NCBI RefSeq assembly: GCF_052324685.1
Contig: NC_135222.1
Location: 7,293,414 to 7,357,413, forward strand
Direction: 5' to 3'
Origin: Brachyhypopomus gauderio
Taxonomy: Eukaryota; Chordata; Actinopteri; Gymnotiformes; Hypopomidae
Length of the DNA: 64,000 nt
The notes beneath the pieces are model-generated. The model worked only from the letters and a program-made list of their open reading frames with translations. It had not been told where the DNA came from and searched no databases. Numbering within the stretch: the stretch's first letter is position 1; every line of letters begins with the position of its first letter. The position numbers and the translations under genes are program-made. Below, one piece after another: positions 15,685 through 33,100 of this stretch.

Positions 15685-16375
15685 ATTAATGTAAACACTG
15701 TCCAGAGGATGGATGATTGAGGAGCATCTGTATGCTCAACTGAGGAGGTGTTCGTTCCCTGGTTATATAGCGTGTGTGGAAGGTGTGCCTTCGCTGTCAT
15801 GATTCCTTTCATTTTAAACCAGACAGACGGAGAGAGCCTTCAAATAATACGCTTGGTTTGTCAATAACACCCAGTCCACGCTAATCATACACGTTTGTCC
15901 CGTGTGTGTCTTACTTCACAGGGGTTTACACGTCAGAAAACATGACACAGGCACGAGTACGTTCATCTGGTTCCACAGTAACTGATGCCTTAAACGTCAA
16001 TAAACCAAAGACTTAATTGTGATACAAATCTCTATCAAACTCTGACGGTATTTAACGAATAGTTGTGGGTATTGTCCATTCACAAAGCTAACCCATGATT
16101 ATGGTCCACATATAGTGTAAAATAATTAATGCTTTTAAAAATCTCAACTCCACTCGACAGTGAAGATTGTGATATATGCTTATGTCAGCATCTGATGTCA
16201 TGTTTGATGACATCATTTATGTTGACCTCACTAATAATCTGTTATTATTCTACCTGTCATATAATGGTCGTTTTATTTGTGTTTCACAAAATTAATGTAT
16301 TATGATGCATAAATAATTTATTAAAATGTCTCAATGTCTCACTGTGATATATGGTATTATCTTAGCCTGAGTGTG

Positions 16376-16411
<36 letters not shown>

Positions 16412-16561
16412 CTCGTCATCAAGAAGGACAGAGAGAATTCACTCGCTGCTAAACCAAATGCTCCCCGTGCTTTTCCGCAGTAGCTGCACCGACAGACCTG
16501 AGGGTGTCTAGGCCGCCATAAATGCGCCATGCAAGCGGAATGAGTTACGAATAAACTCGGC
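15685..16561. other. Divergent intergenic region, cathepsin and ankrd29 promoters
   Basis: The two genes start away from each other across about 0.9 kb. It holds the cathepsin TATA box and a (GA)n tract at about 16379-16407 that probably lies in the ankrd29 promoter or leader. No other gene is supported. Confidence 0.6.
15764..15770 (-). promoter_or_regulatory. TATA box of the cathepsin L-like gene
   Basis: TATATAA on the minus strand, about 80 bases upstream of the proposed ATG at 15684. The spacing fits a short 5' leader. Supports the choice of the 7-base first coding exon. Confidence 0.55.
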
Positions 16562-18229
16562 ATGTCCTTCAAGGTAAATGTCTTTTTAAAGCTTAGACCT
16601 AGTTATGCGGTTCATACCGCGTGTACAACACGAGCAGCGTACTGTCCTTGCGTTACACACAGACTATGAATTAGAAATACGCATTCGATTATGTCAAATT
16701 ATATATCTGTCATATTATGCTCCGTTTAGGACACATGTAATCTGCACGGCTGATTAACTCAGTAAAAAACGCAGATCGTTGGCAGGTTTGGTAACAGTAT
16801 TTAACCGGATTTTAATTTACCATTTTGCACCACAAGTTGTTTTTTGCTCCTTGTGCTACTTTGCGCATATGCACATAATCATATATGATATATGTTGTAA
16901 GCTACATACAGAGACTATAACGGTATTACTTATTCCGTGTGTGCGTCTCTGTCAGAAGGAAACGCCCCTGGCCAACGCCGTGTTTTGGGCAGCGAGAAAG
17001 GGCAACCTTGCTCTCCTACAACTACTGCTCAACAGTGGACGCGTGGACGTCGATTGCAAAGACAATGTATGGGTTTCCTCTGCATTCATTATTCATTATA
17101 TCAGTAAACAAATATATGCAACATATAGAGAGAATCTAAAAGAAAGTGAACAAAATGCTAGCGCTACAAAGTGATGGGTTTCCTGCGTTAATACCCTCCG
17201 TGTTGTGTTTCAGTATGGCACCTCAGCGCTCATGGTGGCATCCTTTAGTGGTCATTATGACTGCGCAAAGGAGCTAATCTTGCAAGGTGCAGACACCAAC
17301 CTGCAGAAAGAGGTAGGAGAGCCGTGACCGCAGGCATCACGATAGTATTTACAAAGCATCTAAGTGGGACCTCCCACATTTACAGTAATAAAACACGAGA
17401 ATGGTACTTAAGCTCGCGATACAAGTGAGTACACTGTGGCACGTGGTTGGACACTGACGCACAAAATGCAGAGCAACATGCATTAAGCAGACTTTGGGAG
17501 GACTTTGGTCTACTTGGTAGGACTTTTGTCCAAAATCTGATCACGTTTGGATTATCAGTCATGACTCTACATCGAACCCTTTTACATATTTAGGTATAAT
17601 TCATTTTGAAGCATAATGTGAATTTATGTTCACACTTCAGGTATTTTGAAACTGTTTTCGGACATACAGTGTTTTCTGTGTCTGCAATGCAGCCTGGCAA
17701 GTATGTTTTCAAGATTGATGTGTTTGAGTGCTTAACGGTAGCCAAAAGCCTTCCCAAAGTCTACTGTTTAAAACTTTTAGAAAATGGTTTCATATGAGGA
17801 TATGAACACATGCCTTAACATCCTCTAGTGTTAAAATGCTTGTCTGAACCTCTGGGCAGGTTGAGGCACTGGTCAATAAACCAGGGAAGCTAGGTGGTGG
17901 TTTTTTAGACATTAGACAATGAGAGGTCTTGCCATAAGGATTAGTGTCCTCTGCCAGATGATAACTTTGGAACATTGGAAGGGTGTATGTGTGTTATTGC
18001 TTGTGCTGTGTGCTGACCTTGCGCAGAGCCAAATGACCATGTCACTTGTTCTGTTTGTGTGTTTGTGTTTAGTTTCTCATGTCCCCATGATTATAGAAAA
18101 GCCAATAATTATTGAAAATGGGTGTTTGGCTGGTCCCCAAAGCATCTTCTATCTGAACAACTAAAAGAGTGAAAATGGTTTTGGTTATAAATGTAGCTAT
18201 TGTCAATACATACAAGGACGATAATCCAG

Positions 18230-18299
<70 letters not shown>

Positions 18300-18326
18300 G
18301 TGCGCACGTGTGCGTGTGTATGTGTG

Positions 18327-18367
<41 letters not shown>

Positions 18368-21300
18368 TATTATTTCTTCAGACAGGTTCTACTGCCCTGT
18401 TCTTTGCATCACAGCAGGGACACGATGATATTGTCAGGCTTCTCTTTGAGTATGGAGCTTCAACTGAGTTCACCACCAAGGTACGCAGGAGTCTGCCTTT
18501 ACCCAAGCCCATCTGTGGTTAACAGATGCATGTGTGTTGTTTATGGGATGAGGTCTCTAGAATTATCTGTCGCTTTTGGACACCTATTTTGATCCTTAAT
18601 CTAGAAATGCAAAGTCAGTTCAAAGTGCTCCCAAGCACTGTGCGTGTATGGGCTCCTGAGCGAAAGAGCGATGGAGGGAGAAAGAGAGAGAGAGAGGGAG
18701 AAAGAGAGAGAGAAGGAGAGAGAGAGCTGATGCTGAGTAATTAGGAGTTATATCTGCTGAGTAGTGTTCAGGGCGAGTTTAATACCTGCTTTGGTGATGA
18801 GGTTTACAGGCAGACTGGATGTGATTTAATTACAGAGTTCACATCGCTCTTAGTCAAAGCTGTAATTTTTGTCTTTGACACTTTAGGGGAAGGGGAATCC
18901 ATATATAAATCCATAGCTATGGCAATATTGTTGTATGAATACAACACTTGTGTTGTAGTTGCATGAATATATTTAGTGCATTAGCTGTCTGGATAAACTG
19001 CAAGTGACACTTTGTATTTTGTATTACCAACTGTCATACGCCATTGCTGCTTAATGCACCATTCCCAGAACACCACGTCATGTCACTATAAAGTGAATTG
19101 AACAAGAACTGCACAGTTTGGTTGTGGGCTGGAACAAATAAATGACCAATGCGTGATGTGGAAAATTACAGCAGAAATGCTTTTTTTAGGTTTTGATTCA
19201 GAAGTGTTTTTTTAGGTTTTGATTCAGAAACATTTGAGAAGGTGAAATATTTTTATAGCATTTGGGTATTGATAGCAGACGGACAGACGCGCAGGGGTGG
19301 CGGTGTTTGTGATGTGGGTGTTGTGCTCGCTGCAGGACGGGGGTACGGCTCTCTCTGCTGCCTGCCAGCGTGGACACTCCAGAGTGGTCGACACCCTACT
19401 CAAGAACGGAGCCAACATCCATGACCAGCTTAGTGTCAGTCTCCCCAACCCACTCTCCACCATCACTGTAGGGCCCTTGGCATCCGCCCTCCCCGGTCGG
19501 ATCTGCCCAGAGGGCTCCGACTGCCTGCTGGGGTCTGGCCACCTGTTGGAGCAGCTCCTCTCAGGTTTCTGTTGTATCAGTGGTCAGGTGGTTCGAGCTG
19601 AATGTGGTGGTGCTCATTTTGGACCACAGTCTTAACCCTGAGCGACCACATATGGACAACAAAATGAACTCCATAACTGCCTGTTACAGTAATGGAAAAG
19701 CTTGTTTGGAGTGTGATATGATCAAACATATGTTATAAATGTGTTTTTTAATCAGTAGGTAAAAGTAGAAAGAATCATGTAATGTGGTATTTTTGTACGT
19801 GCAGTACACAGCCATCACACTTACAAGTCCATACATGACCACAGAGAGGCTTTTCCCAGTCTTATTAGTTGCTGATCCTAATTCCATGCAGGAGTGTATT
19901 TTAATACCACTTTGCTGTTTTGACACACAGTCTCTCCTCTCATATTTCAGGACGGTGCCACGCCCTTGTTCTTGGCTTCTCAAGAAGGTCATGTGACTGT
20001 CATTCGTCAGCTGTTGTCATCTGGAGCCAAAGTGAACCAGCCTCGAGAGGTGAGACACTTGTTCTGCACCTTGCCCTTAATGTAAATGTCCTTTTATGCA
20101 AATTAACCTTGACCTTTATGCAAGTGTCGTCTATGCGAATGCCCCTTGTCCTTAATGTAAATGTCCTTGGCTTACATGTATATGGTTGTGTTTTGTTCTG
20201 GTGAAAGTTTGGTGAAGTTTATTCTCTGCAGCTGTTATTATGTTTCTCATGATACTGTGTTTCCCCAACAGGCTCTGATAGGTCCTGAAAGCTTAGAAAA
20301 GTTTCAGTAAAAGTCACTAGTGACTGGTTGCGATTTTTTTTTTCCGGTATGTGTGTTTTCCTTGTTGCTGTCAGGATGGCACCACCCCTCTGTGGATGGC
20401 AGCCCAGATGGGACACAGTGAAGTTGTAAAGGTTCTACTCCTCCGTGGTGCAGATCGAGACGCAGACAGAAAAGTATGATGCCCATGACTCATTTGCATA
20501 CCAGAATTTCTGATGTTTGTTCTAATAATTAGAGGCATTATTATAATGTAAAAAAGTTGACAAGATACAGTTATTCTCATTCTGTGTCTTCTGCACTACA
20601 TAGTACGTTTACTAATGCTGCATTAGTTCTTACAGTATTCATATTCTATGAGTTTCTATATCTGAGATAAACAAACTAAATCTCTCATTGGTTCTGGGTA
20701 GTCTGGACACGTTGCTGTGTCTAGAGTTTCACAAAAGTGGAAGGAGACATTTTTCCAGCGTTTGTTAAGAGCGAAATATGATTCTCATTTATAAATAGCT
20801 AATTATTTTGTGAATTGTGCCAAAACAATTACAACCAGATTAAAAAAAAAATTCACTAACAGCGATCTTGATTTTTGAAGAAGTAGGAATTTAATTTGTC
20901 CACTGATCGATTCATTATTAATATTGATTCATATAGTTGTGGATTAAGCCGTTCGCTCTTGCGGATTACAAATTAATAAATGCTTATAATAATAGTAATA
21001 AAAATCACCTGCTACTTTTCTGATTTGAGTGTCCTGTGGCCTCAATGTGTCTCTCTCTGGCTGTTGTCAGGATGGCTCCACGGCCCTTTTCAAGGCAGCC
21101 CACAAAGGTCATTGCCAGGTCATTGAGGAACTCCTGAAGTTCAGCCCCTCCCTTGGTCTGCTAAAGGTGTGAGGGGCATCTAGGGGTGCTTAATAACTCC
21201 CACAGATAACAAGGTTCCTCCTCATTAGTCATCCTGGTCTTTGTCTTTTAGAACGGATCTACAGCTTTACATGCTGCGGTCATGAGTGGGAGTGTGAAAA

Positions 21301-21506
21301 CCGTGTCGCTTCTGCTGGGAGCAAATGCCGACCCTACTTTACCAAACAAGGTGAGCTTTCACAGGGGGGAAAATCATTGAAGAGAAAAGCAACTACATTT
21401 TCTTTCTTTTATTCATATTTGTCAATTGTGATTTTTCACTGCAATCAAAATTTGTCCTCTGCTTTTACCCATCTGTGCAGTTAAAACACACACACACACA
21501 CACACG

Positions 21507-21551
<45 letters not shown>

Positions 21552-22182
21552 GATTACTAGGGGGCTGTGGTGCACACGTGCCCAGAGCGGTGACCAGCCC
21601 TAGCCCAGTGCCCGGGGAGCAGTTGGGGTTAGGTGCCTTGCTCAAGGGCATCTCAGTCATGGACTCAGGCCTAGGAATCGAACCCATGACTCTCCGGTCA
21701 CAAGACCAGATCCCTACCACCAGACCATGACTGCCCCATACATTTAGCCTGGGCTCCCAACCACTGCCCCTCTACCACACTTCCAACCATCTCACAAACC
21801 ACTTCCATCTGAAAAGGTTCTTCAAGAGCATCTGAATCTTTGGATCATGGTTTGGGATAAACTGCACAGTAGTAATCCAAGTGTGATTTAGATGATAGTT
21901 TGGTATTGTCCTGAGCCAGTCCTGAAGTCATCACTGACCTCTACTGGCCAAGACATAGTAATGCTTAGTGTGAGTATCCAGCCAATAGACATTGCCCTAA
22001 GAAATACCCTGCACTTTAGTGCCTCACTCGGAGATTTCTTAATTTTTTTCTGAATGCTCAATCAGTGTGGCTGATAGCAGGTGGTTGTTTTTTACCAGAA
22101 CAATGACCTACCAGCAGATCTCACAAAGAACGAACGCATGCTGAGGATTTTACGACCGCAGATCTTAAATGGAGGAAGTTGA
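16562..22182 (+). CDS. ankrd29: Ankyrin repeat domain-containing protein 29, 298 aa
   Basis: An all-ankyrin protein of unknown biochemical role. Ten coding exons: 16562-16573 (MSFK), 16956-17066, 17214-17312, 18382-18480, 19336-19434, 19951-20049, 20375-20473, 21071-21166, 21252-21350, 22099-22182. Most are exactly 99 bases, one 33-residue ankyrin repeat each, all phase 0, which shows repeat growth by exon duplication. Repeats begin with the typical DG-x-T-x-L-x-x-A ([56 protein letters not shown]). The ends, [20 protein letters not shown] and [12 protein letters not shown], match human ANKRD29 as remembered (301 aa). It lies next to lama3, as in human. A long (GT)n ends 15 bases before exon 4, and a SINE lies in intron 9. 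AATAAA signals at 22688 and 22819 probably end the transcript. Confidence 0.95.
18230..18366. repeat. (GT)n microsatellite, about 137 bp
   Basis: Long interrupted GT tract in ankrd29 intron 3, ending close to the acceptor of exon 4 at 18382. A (GA)n-rich tract also lies at about 18673-18726 in the next intron. Confidence 0.95.
21410..21737 (-). mobile_element. tRNA-derived SINE with internal (TG)n
   Basis: On the minus strand the element starts GGGGCAGTCATGG near 21737, then shows an A-box-like TGGTCTGGTGGTAGGGA and a B-box GGTTCGATTCC (21674-21684), the internal pol III promoter of a tRNA-derived head. A body with GAGCAAGGCACCTAACCCC follows, then (TG)n at about 21487-21547 and a tail near 21410. 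This sequence type is common in fish genomes. It lies in ankrd29 intron 9, antisense to the gene. The tail boundary is approximate. Confidence 0.75.
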
Positions 22183-22818
22183 TGATTGTCCCCCCACCTC
22201 ACCCCAAGCCCTGTTGGAGAAATGCACTATACCCTGCCAAGAGATGCCACAAACAGCACACCAGACGTTTGTAAAGGTGCCTGCTTAGGTTTGCAGATGT
22301 GTCTTATTTAGAATATATGATATTTATAAATACACAAAAAGTTATATTATTCTTTGTCCTGGGGTGCATGGTTCAATACAGACTTTAAATATATTACATT
22401 TGCCTATCACAATTGCATAATGTGTGAACCCTTTGAAAAAATTCTTATAATAATTCTTATGTGTTGGAATGGATTCTTTTGTTCACTGCCTACACGGTAT
22501 GTGCAGGAATATTCAATACAATATTGAGCCCTGCTTGTGTTCCTTTGATAAGTTTGTTAATCACATCCCTCATGACAAAGAACCTGCATAGCCATAACCT
22601 GACCTAGAAGAAAACCTAAAAGCCATGTAAGCTTAAAGGTGTCTATGGGACGTTTACTATTAGTTTTCTCTCAAATACAATTCAGAAAATAAATTATTTA
22701 TTTCAAAATTATTAAACTACTGGGTGCTTTAGTATAATTTAATACTGGGTTTTGAAATATTTTGCAAAATGTATTTATTTAAAATTTTCTGTGAAAGTGT
22801 TAAACTGAATATTTGTGA

Positions 22819-22824
22819 AATAAA
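22819..22824 (+). terminator. Likely ankrd29 polyadenylation signal
   Basis: AATAAA 640 bases after the ankrd29 stop and 330 before the vps4b ATG. An earlier AATAAA at 22688-22693 is an alternative. Confidence 0.45.
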
Positions 22825-22954
22825 TCATATATTGTGGTTACAAAAAACACTGAAAGTGGTTTCAGTGGCATTTAAGGCGTTCTGTGTTTGAACGAACCTC
22901 GTATAGTTTCACAATCGTGAGCGTGGTAGGTCAGTCCCATTGTGTCGTCATCTG

Positions 22955-22983
22955 TGACGTCATAAACATTCAGCGCGGAAGTG
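22955..22983 (+). promoter_or_regulatory. vps4b promoter: CRE palindrome and ETS site
   Basis: A perfect CREB/ATF site TGACGTCA (22955-22962) lies 14 bases before an ETS/GABP-type site CGGAAGTG (22976-22983), about 170-200 bases upstream of the vps4b ATG. The pairing is typical of TATA-less housekeeping promoters. Binding is inferred. Confidence 0.5.
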
Positions 22984-23151
22984 GGATTCCTCATCCCGCA
23001 TAGATTTAGGACTAAAGCTTAGAAAGTTTATGACACTGCACATACTAGAGTGTTTTGTTAATACTAGAAGAGAAATGTGGGTAGTTGTTAACAAGTAACT
23101 TTTGTTTCTTTCAATATTTGAGGGAAGAAAATTGAATCGAAACTCACGACA

Positions 23152-27576
<4,425 letters not shown>

Positions 27577-30176
27577 GTGCACCTCAACACCACAGCTACG
27601 TACATCACCATATACACCATAAGCACAGCCTTCTGGCAGTCTTTTGGTTTTGTATTGGACCTTTCTAGTTAAAAAAAAAAAAACTAAGCTGTTTACTTTT
27701 GTAATCACCTCTCTGACATCCAACATGCATTCTATTTTTTTTATTCCCTTTCTGTCCAACATGTATACAGTGTTTTAATTAACTGAGAGTATTTATTGAA
27801 TGTTATGCCTGAGGATTCAGCTTTTTATTTTGAAACTACTGTGCTGAGACATTTTGATGTTCATATGTGTGTTTTCTAAACTTTGTATCACTAGTACATT
27901 TTGTTTGTGTTCTCTCGTTTTATATGTTTAACGCTAATAATTTTTGTGATGGTTTTCCTTATACAGTACTATTCTAAGGCAGTTTTTTTTTTTACCATAT
28001 TTAGTCATATTTTCACCTCAATGCTATGGGCAGAACTCAAATGCTGTCCAAAACCCCTAAGAATTTACATTTAGAAAATGAGAAAATCTGAATATAATTT
28101 AAACAGAAAAATGTTTTTCTACCAGGTGAGAATCTGTGTAGCTGCACACAAGCTGGATGTTTTGTGTGTGGTTGACCACGCATTTGTCACAACAGGCAGC
28201 ACCAAATATTTAAGGTCAGGGTTACACTTTCTTGGCTTTATAATTTTGCATTGTTTACCATTTTCTTGAATAAATTAATTTGATGTGTTCAGTGTCTGGG
28301 TTAAGATTGTAACACCATAATATACAGACTGCACAAGGTTCCGATATTCAATATGTCGGAATTTCACAGCATATACTTTCTTTACACGACTACAATTCAG
28401 GTTAATTACTTTATTGATTATAATCATGATAGTAAACTTCAAATGCAAAATAGTTTAGCAACAAATAGTGCAATTGCAGACTGAGGGGAAAATAGCATTT
28501 TTGTTTTCTATAGTAATTACAGGCCAGGATATTTATTCCCTTAATCAAAAAAATTCTGAAAGTCTTGAAACATTAAATGACATGACCTGAAACGTTGATA
28601 TGTGAAAATGTTAATTAAATATTAAATATATTAATATTTAAAACTTTAAATATAATAAACTAAATCATATAACCACCTTTACAAATGTTACATAACAGTT
28701 TCATTTGATCTAGTATCCTGCATACACATTGCCCTTTTCATCACAGAATATTCTTTGTAAATTTATCCACTTTTGACACTGCTGAGTCAAAGTTTGAGCT
28801 ACTCCCATTTGGAAAGACTTCTTACTTTTATTTCTGCATACAACAAAAAAACACTTTTCCTGAAATGGACAAAAACTATATAGTAAATAATTTCATACTG
28901 GAGAGGAGCACTTTGAAACCATTCGTGCCCAACAAATTTGGCAAATTGAACACCCTATAAAATAAGCACTACAGAAGAATGCCAAACAGGGCTTTCAGGT
29001 AAGGCCCCACATGCAGACAGAGGCCAGGAGCAGAGGAAGCTCTTAAATAAGCGGCAGATTCTAGTGCTACTTGTACATTCTCTAGAAAAAAAAAATCTAA
29101 TATTGCAGCTGCCACAGACCTGGAACAAGTGAAATGAACATTCATACCCAAAGTACAGCTCTAGTGCAGGTTGGTGATAGTGATGAACTCCACAAAACAC
29201 ACAAGCTCATGGCCACGCCAAGCAGAATGACCTTCAGAGCGAAGAGGAACATCCCCCCAAAGACACAACTAAGCCAATGTGAAGTCACCACCATTTTGGA
29301 TTTGGATGAACCACCACACTGCAAATTTCACCATACAAAGTGATCTCACCACCAGCCCCTGTACAATGAATCATGTACATTCGAAGCCTTTCAATTCCAT
29401 CACTCATAGCAGCTGGGTAAAGTGTTCATGAATGGAAAAGATCATAGTGTAAGTCTATATGCACATATAAAGTTGTAAAAGGCCTCAAAACACACTTGTT
29501 CAGAAACAGCTAGTCAACTAGGTAAGTAATAGTCAAACAATACTATTCAAAACAAGCATCTGAAACATAAGGCTTATAAAAGGGAATGTTATAAATACCA
29601 ACCCGTTTCAAACGTATCATTTTTATTTAAAGCCTCAATTAATGCACTGCAATATGATCTAATTGGCAAATGGACCACTTCAAGCACCCCTGGCAGTTTT
29701 TTTTTGCTTAAGCTGTAAAGTGCCGTTTTTTCCTAGTACATCCTCAATAAGCCATTCCCATGGCCTGTTTACAAATCATGTCAAGCCAATAAAGAGGAAA
29801 AAATACAAAGCCAATTATTTGAAGACCATATTGAACACGGGCATCAAGCCGAGACCCAAACATACTTCATTTAATCTTTTTTTTTTCTTTTCTAAATAGC
29901 TATCTGAGCAGGTGACACTGCGACAGCCACTGTGATGGCTTTGCACAATATCCATTTTTACAGCTCTGTAAAGTCATGTCACATACATACAGCAGTGTAA
30001 ATGCAAAACAGCCCTCCAATTGTAACTGCTACCATTACGCTTTGGTACACAGAGGAATTAACCGCCAGACAAGCACTAATGTATTAAAATGCACAGCGGT
30101 TGCAGCAACATTAAAGCAGAAACAGTAAACTGAACTGCAGGTTGAGAAAATACCAGGTCAGACGTCTACAGGCACA
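27577..30176. other. Tail-to-tail region: 3' UTRs of vps4b and plekhb2
   Basis: The two genes converge here. A plus-strand AATAAA at 28269-28274 is the best end for vps4b. The remainder, AT-rich, probably includes a long plekhb2 3' UTR; possible minus-strand signals occur (for example at 29632-29637 and 28528). No coding sequence is supported. Confidence 0.6.
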
Positions 30177-33100
30177 TTAAAAGACGGAGAAGAGTGAACC
30201 AATAGCCAATCCTGTTGCTGCCCCAGCTAGCACCCCAAGACCCAAATCTGCTGCATCGTCACGGCGACGCTCTTCAATGATGACGTGACTGACTTCATCT
30301 GGACGGTAAACTCCTAGGGGTGAAAATGGGGGGGCAGTTTATATTTATCTAGAACTCATTTTATGAAAAGAATAATAGAAAAAAAAACAAAATAAGAATA
30401 ACTATTCGAGGTACTGAAAGTCAGTGATTGCAAGCAGAAACATCTACCGTGGTAGTGATAGGGAGGGGCATAAGGGACGTAGCCTCCATATTGGTCTGGG
30501 TAGTACACCTGCTCACACGGATTGAAATCAGCATGCGTTACACATTCAAATATTTTAATATCTTTAACAAAAGGAAATTAGTCTGTAGTCTTAGACATTT
30601 ACCTGAGGTGTTGGGTTTAAATCCCAATTAGGAGGAGGAGCAGAGGCAATAACCTCCTGAGTAAACCCAAACTGATGTGTCACCACCTGTAAACACAAAT
30701 TTCGAACATTACTGCTGATCTAACACTGCACAGTACAATATTAAACAGGCAGACAAAAAACACTCACTGGCCACTTTATTAGATACATTTTGCTTGTGCC
30801 GGGTTGAACCCCCTGTTGCCTTCAGAACTGCCTTAATCCTTTGTGGCATAGATTCAACAAGGTACAGGAAACATTCCTCAGAGAGTCTGGGAATGTGAAT
30901 CTCCCATTCCACCACATCCCAAAGGTGCTCTATTGGATTGAGATCTGGTGACTGTGGAGACCATTCGAGTACAATGAACTCACGGTCATGTTCAAGAACC
31001 AAGTCTGAGATGGTTCGCGCTTTATGATATGTTGCGTTATCCTGCTGGAAGTAGCCATCAGAAGATGGGTACACTGTGGTCATAAAGGGATGGACATGGT
31101 CAGCAACAATACTCAAGTAGGCAGTGGCATCGACATGATGCTCAATTGGTACTAATGGGCCCAAAGTGTGCCAGGAAAATATCCACCACACCATTGCACG
31201 ACCACCACCAGCCTGAACCGTTGATACAAGGCAGGATGGACATGCTTTCATGTTGTTTGATGCCAAATTCTGACCCTACCTTATGAATATCGTAGGAGAA
31301 ATCGAGACAACAGACCATGCAACGTTTTTTTCTTCTATTGTCCAATTTTTGGGGAGCGTGTGCGAATTGTAGCCTCAGTTTCCTGTTTTTAGCTGACAGG
31401 AGCGGAACCCGCTGTGGTCTTCTGCTGCTGTAGCCCATTCACCTACACGACACGTTGCGCATTCAGAGATGCTCTTCTGCATGCCTCGGTTGTAACGACT
31501 GGTTATTTGAGTTACAGTTGCCGTTCTATCAGCTTAAACCAGTCTGGACATTCTCCTCTGACATCAAGAAGGCATTTGTGCCCATAGAACTGCCGCTCAC
31601 TGGATATTTTCTCTTGTTCTGACCATTCTCTGTAATCCCTAGAGATGGTTGTGCATGAAAATTCCAGTAGTTTCTGAAAAAGACCAGCCCATCTGGCACC
31701 AACAACCACGTTCAAAGTCACTTAAATCACCTTTCTTCCCCATTCTGATGCTCGGTTTGAACTGCAGCAGACCGTCTTGGCTATATCTACATGCCTAAAT
31801 GCATTGAGTTGCTGCCATGAGATTGTCTGATTTGACATTTGCGTTAAAGAACAGTTGGAGAGGTGTACCTAATAAAGTGGCCGGTGAGTGTATGCAACAA
31901 CTAGCACAAATTACACGGGTACTTAGGTGCCAAATTAGCTACACAGCATAAAGTAAACAACCAACCATTTGTACTTTAACGCCTGGAGTATATTCACTGC
32001 TAACTCTCGAGTTAAAGGACGAAAAACCAACCACAAGCCTATAGGCTGACAAGCCCTGACTCCACCCACAGTAACGCGTTAGTGGGCAACGACTCCACCC
32101 ACAGTTAGCGTGTTAGTGAGATGCATCCAATTGCACAGCCGGAGAGCCAAACGCAGTTTTAGACCTGCAGTTCTAGACGTGCCGTAGATTTAGACATGCA
32201 CAGCCTAGCGGCTCGGAATGTAACCTAATATTCAGATACTGTTTTGGTATGTCGCGGAATCAGATGGAGGAAATATGTCCGTAAGCAACAATAATATATG
32301 CTAGATATATGATAAATGTCTGAAGGTCATTTTTGTGTTATCGTAATGTTTGTGTCATGAAGGATGATCTGGCTAGCATTAGTGTGTCTTAGTTCATTAT
32401 AGTTCTGGCTACCTTTATGGCTACCTGGCAGCTAGTTTGACTAAATTTGAAAAAAACTTAAAGGAAGGGAATTTGCACTAACTACGCTACTTCTATCAGT
32501 ACTAAAAGTAGTAAGCAAGCTAAAGTAGCATTTTTCCATCATTATTAAACCATAAGAACCCAGACTATGTTCTGAATATTGATACAATTGAGCAGCTCAT
32601 TCATATTCTTCATCATTGTGATAAGAGGGCATATGACATTTTTACAGTTCCTGATTTAACATAAAATGTCACAACAATTTCATAACTTGTATCTTTAACA
32701 TTGTTATAGAACTCACGTTAGAAATAATTATGAGACATGTTGTATGTTTAAAGAATGAAATAAACACAAATGTAATCACAGGCTTTTTTGTACTACTTAT
32801 TCATAGCCACTACTTTTTTAATTACATTGAAGCTAATTATAGTGTACATAGGTATGTGAATTGTTTATTGATTAATGTGCCATTGAAGCCAGTTGAAATG
32901 TCTAACATTGTTTTGTTTGCTTAATATTCTTATATTGCATTGACAATTAACATATTCAAAAAAGCAAATATAAATCTAGGGAACATGACAATTATTCTGC
33001 CAGTGCCTTTGGGAAAGTAGTGAGTAATTAAATGGATGTCAGCTTCAGGTTGAACACTATTGGATTTGTCAATGGTCTAATTGTATATCACTAGTATGTC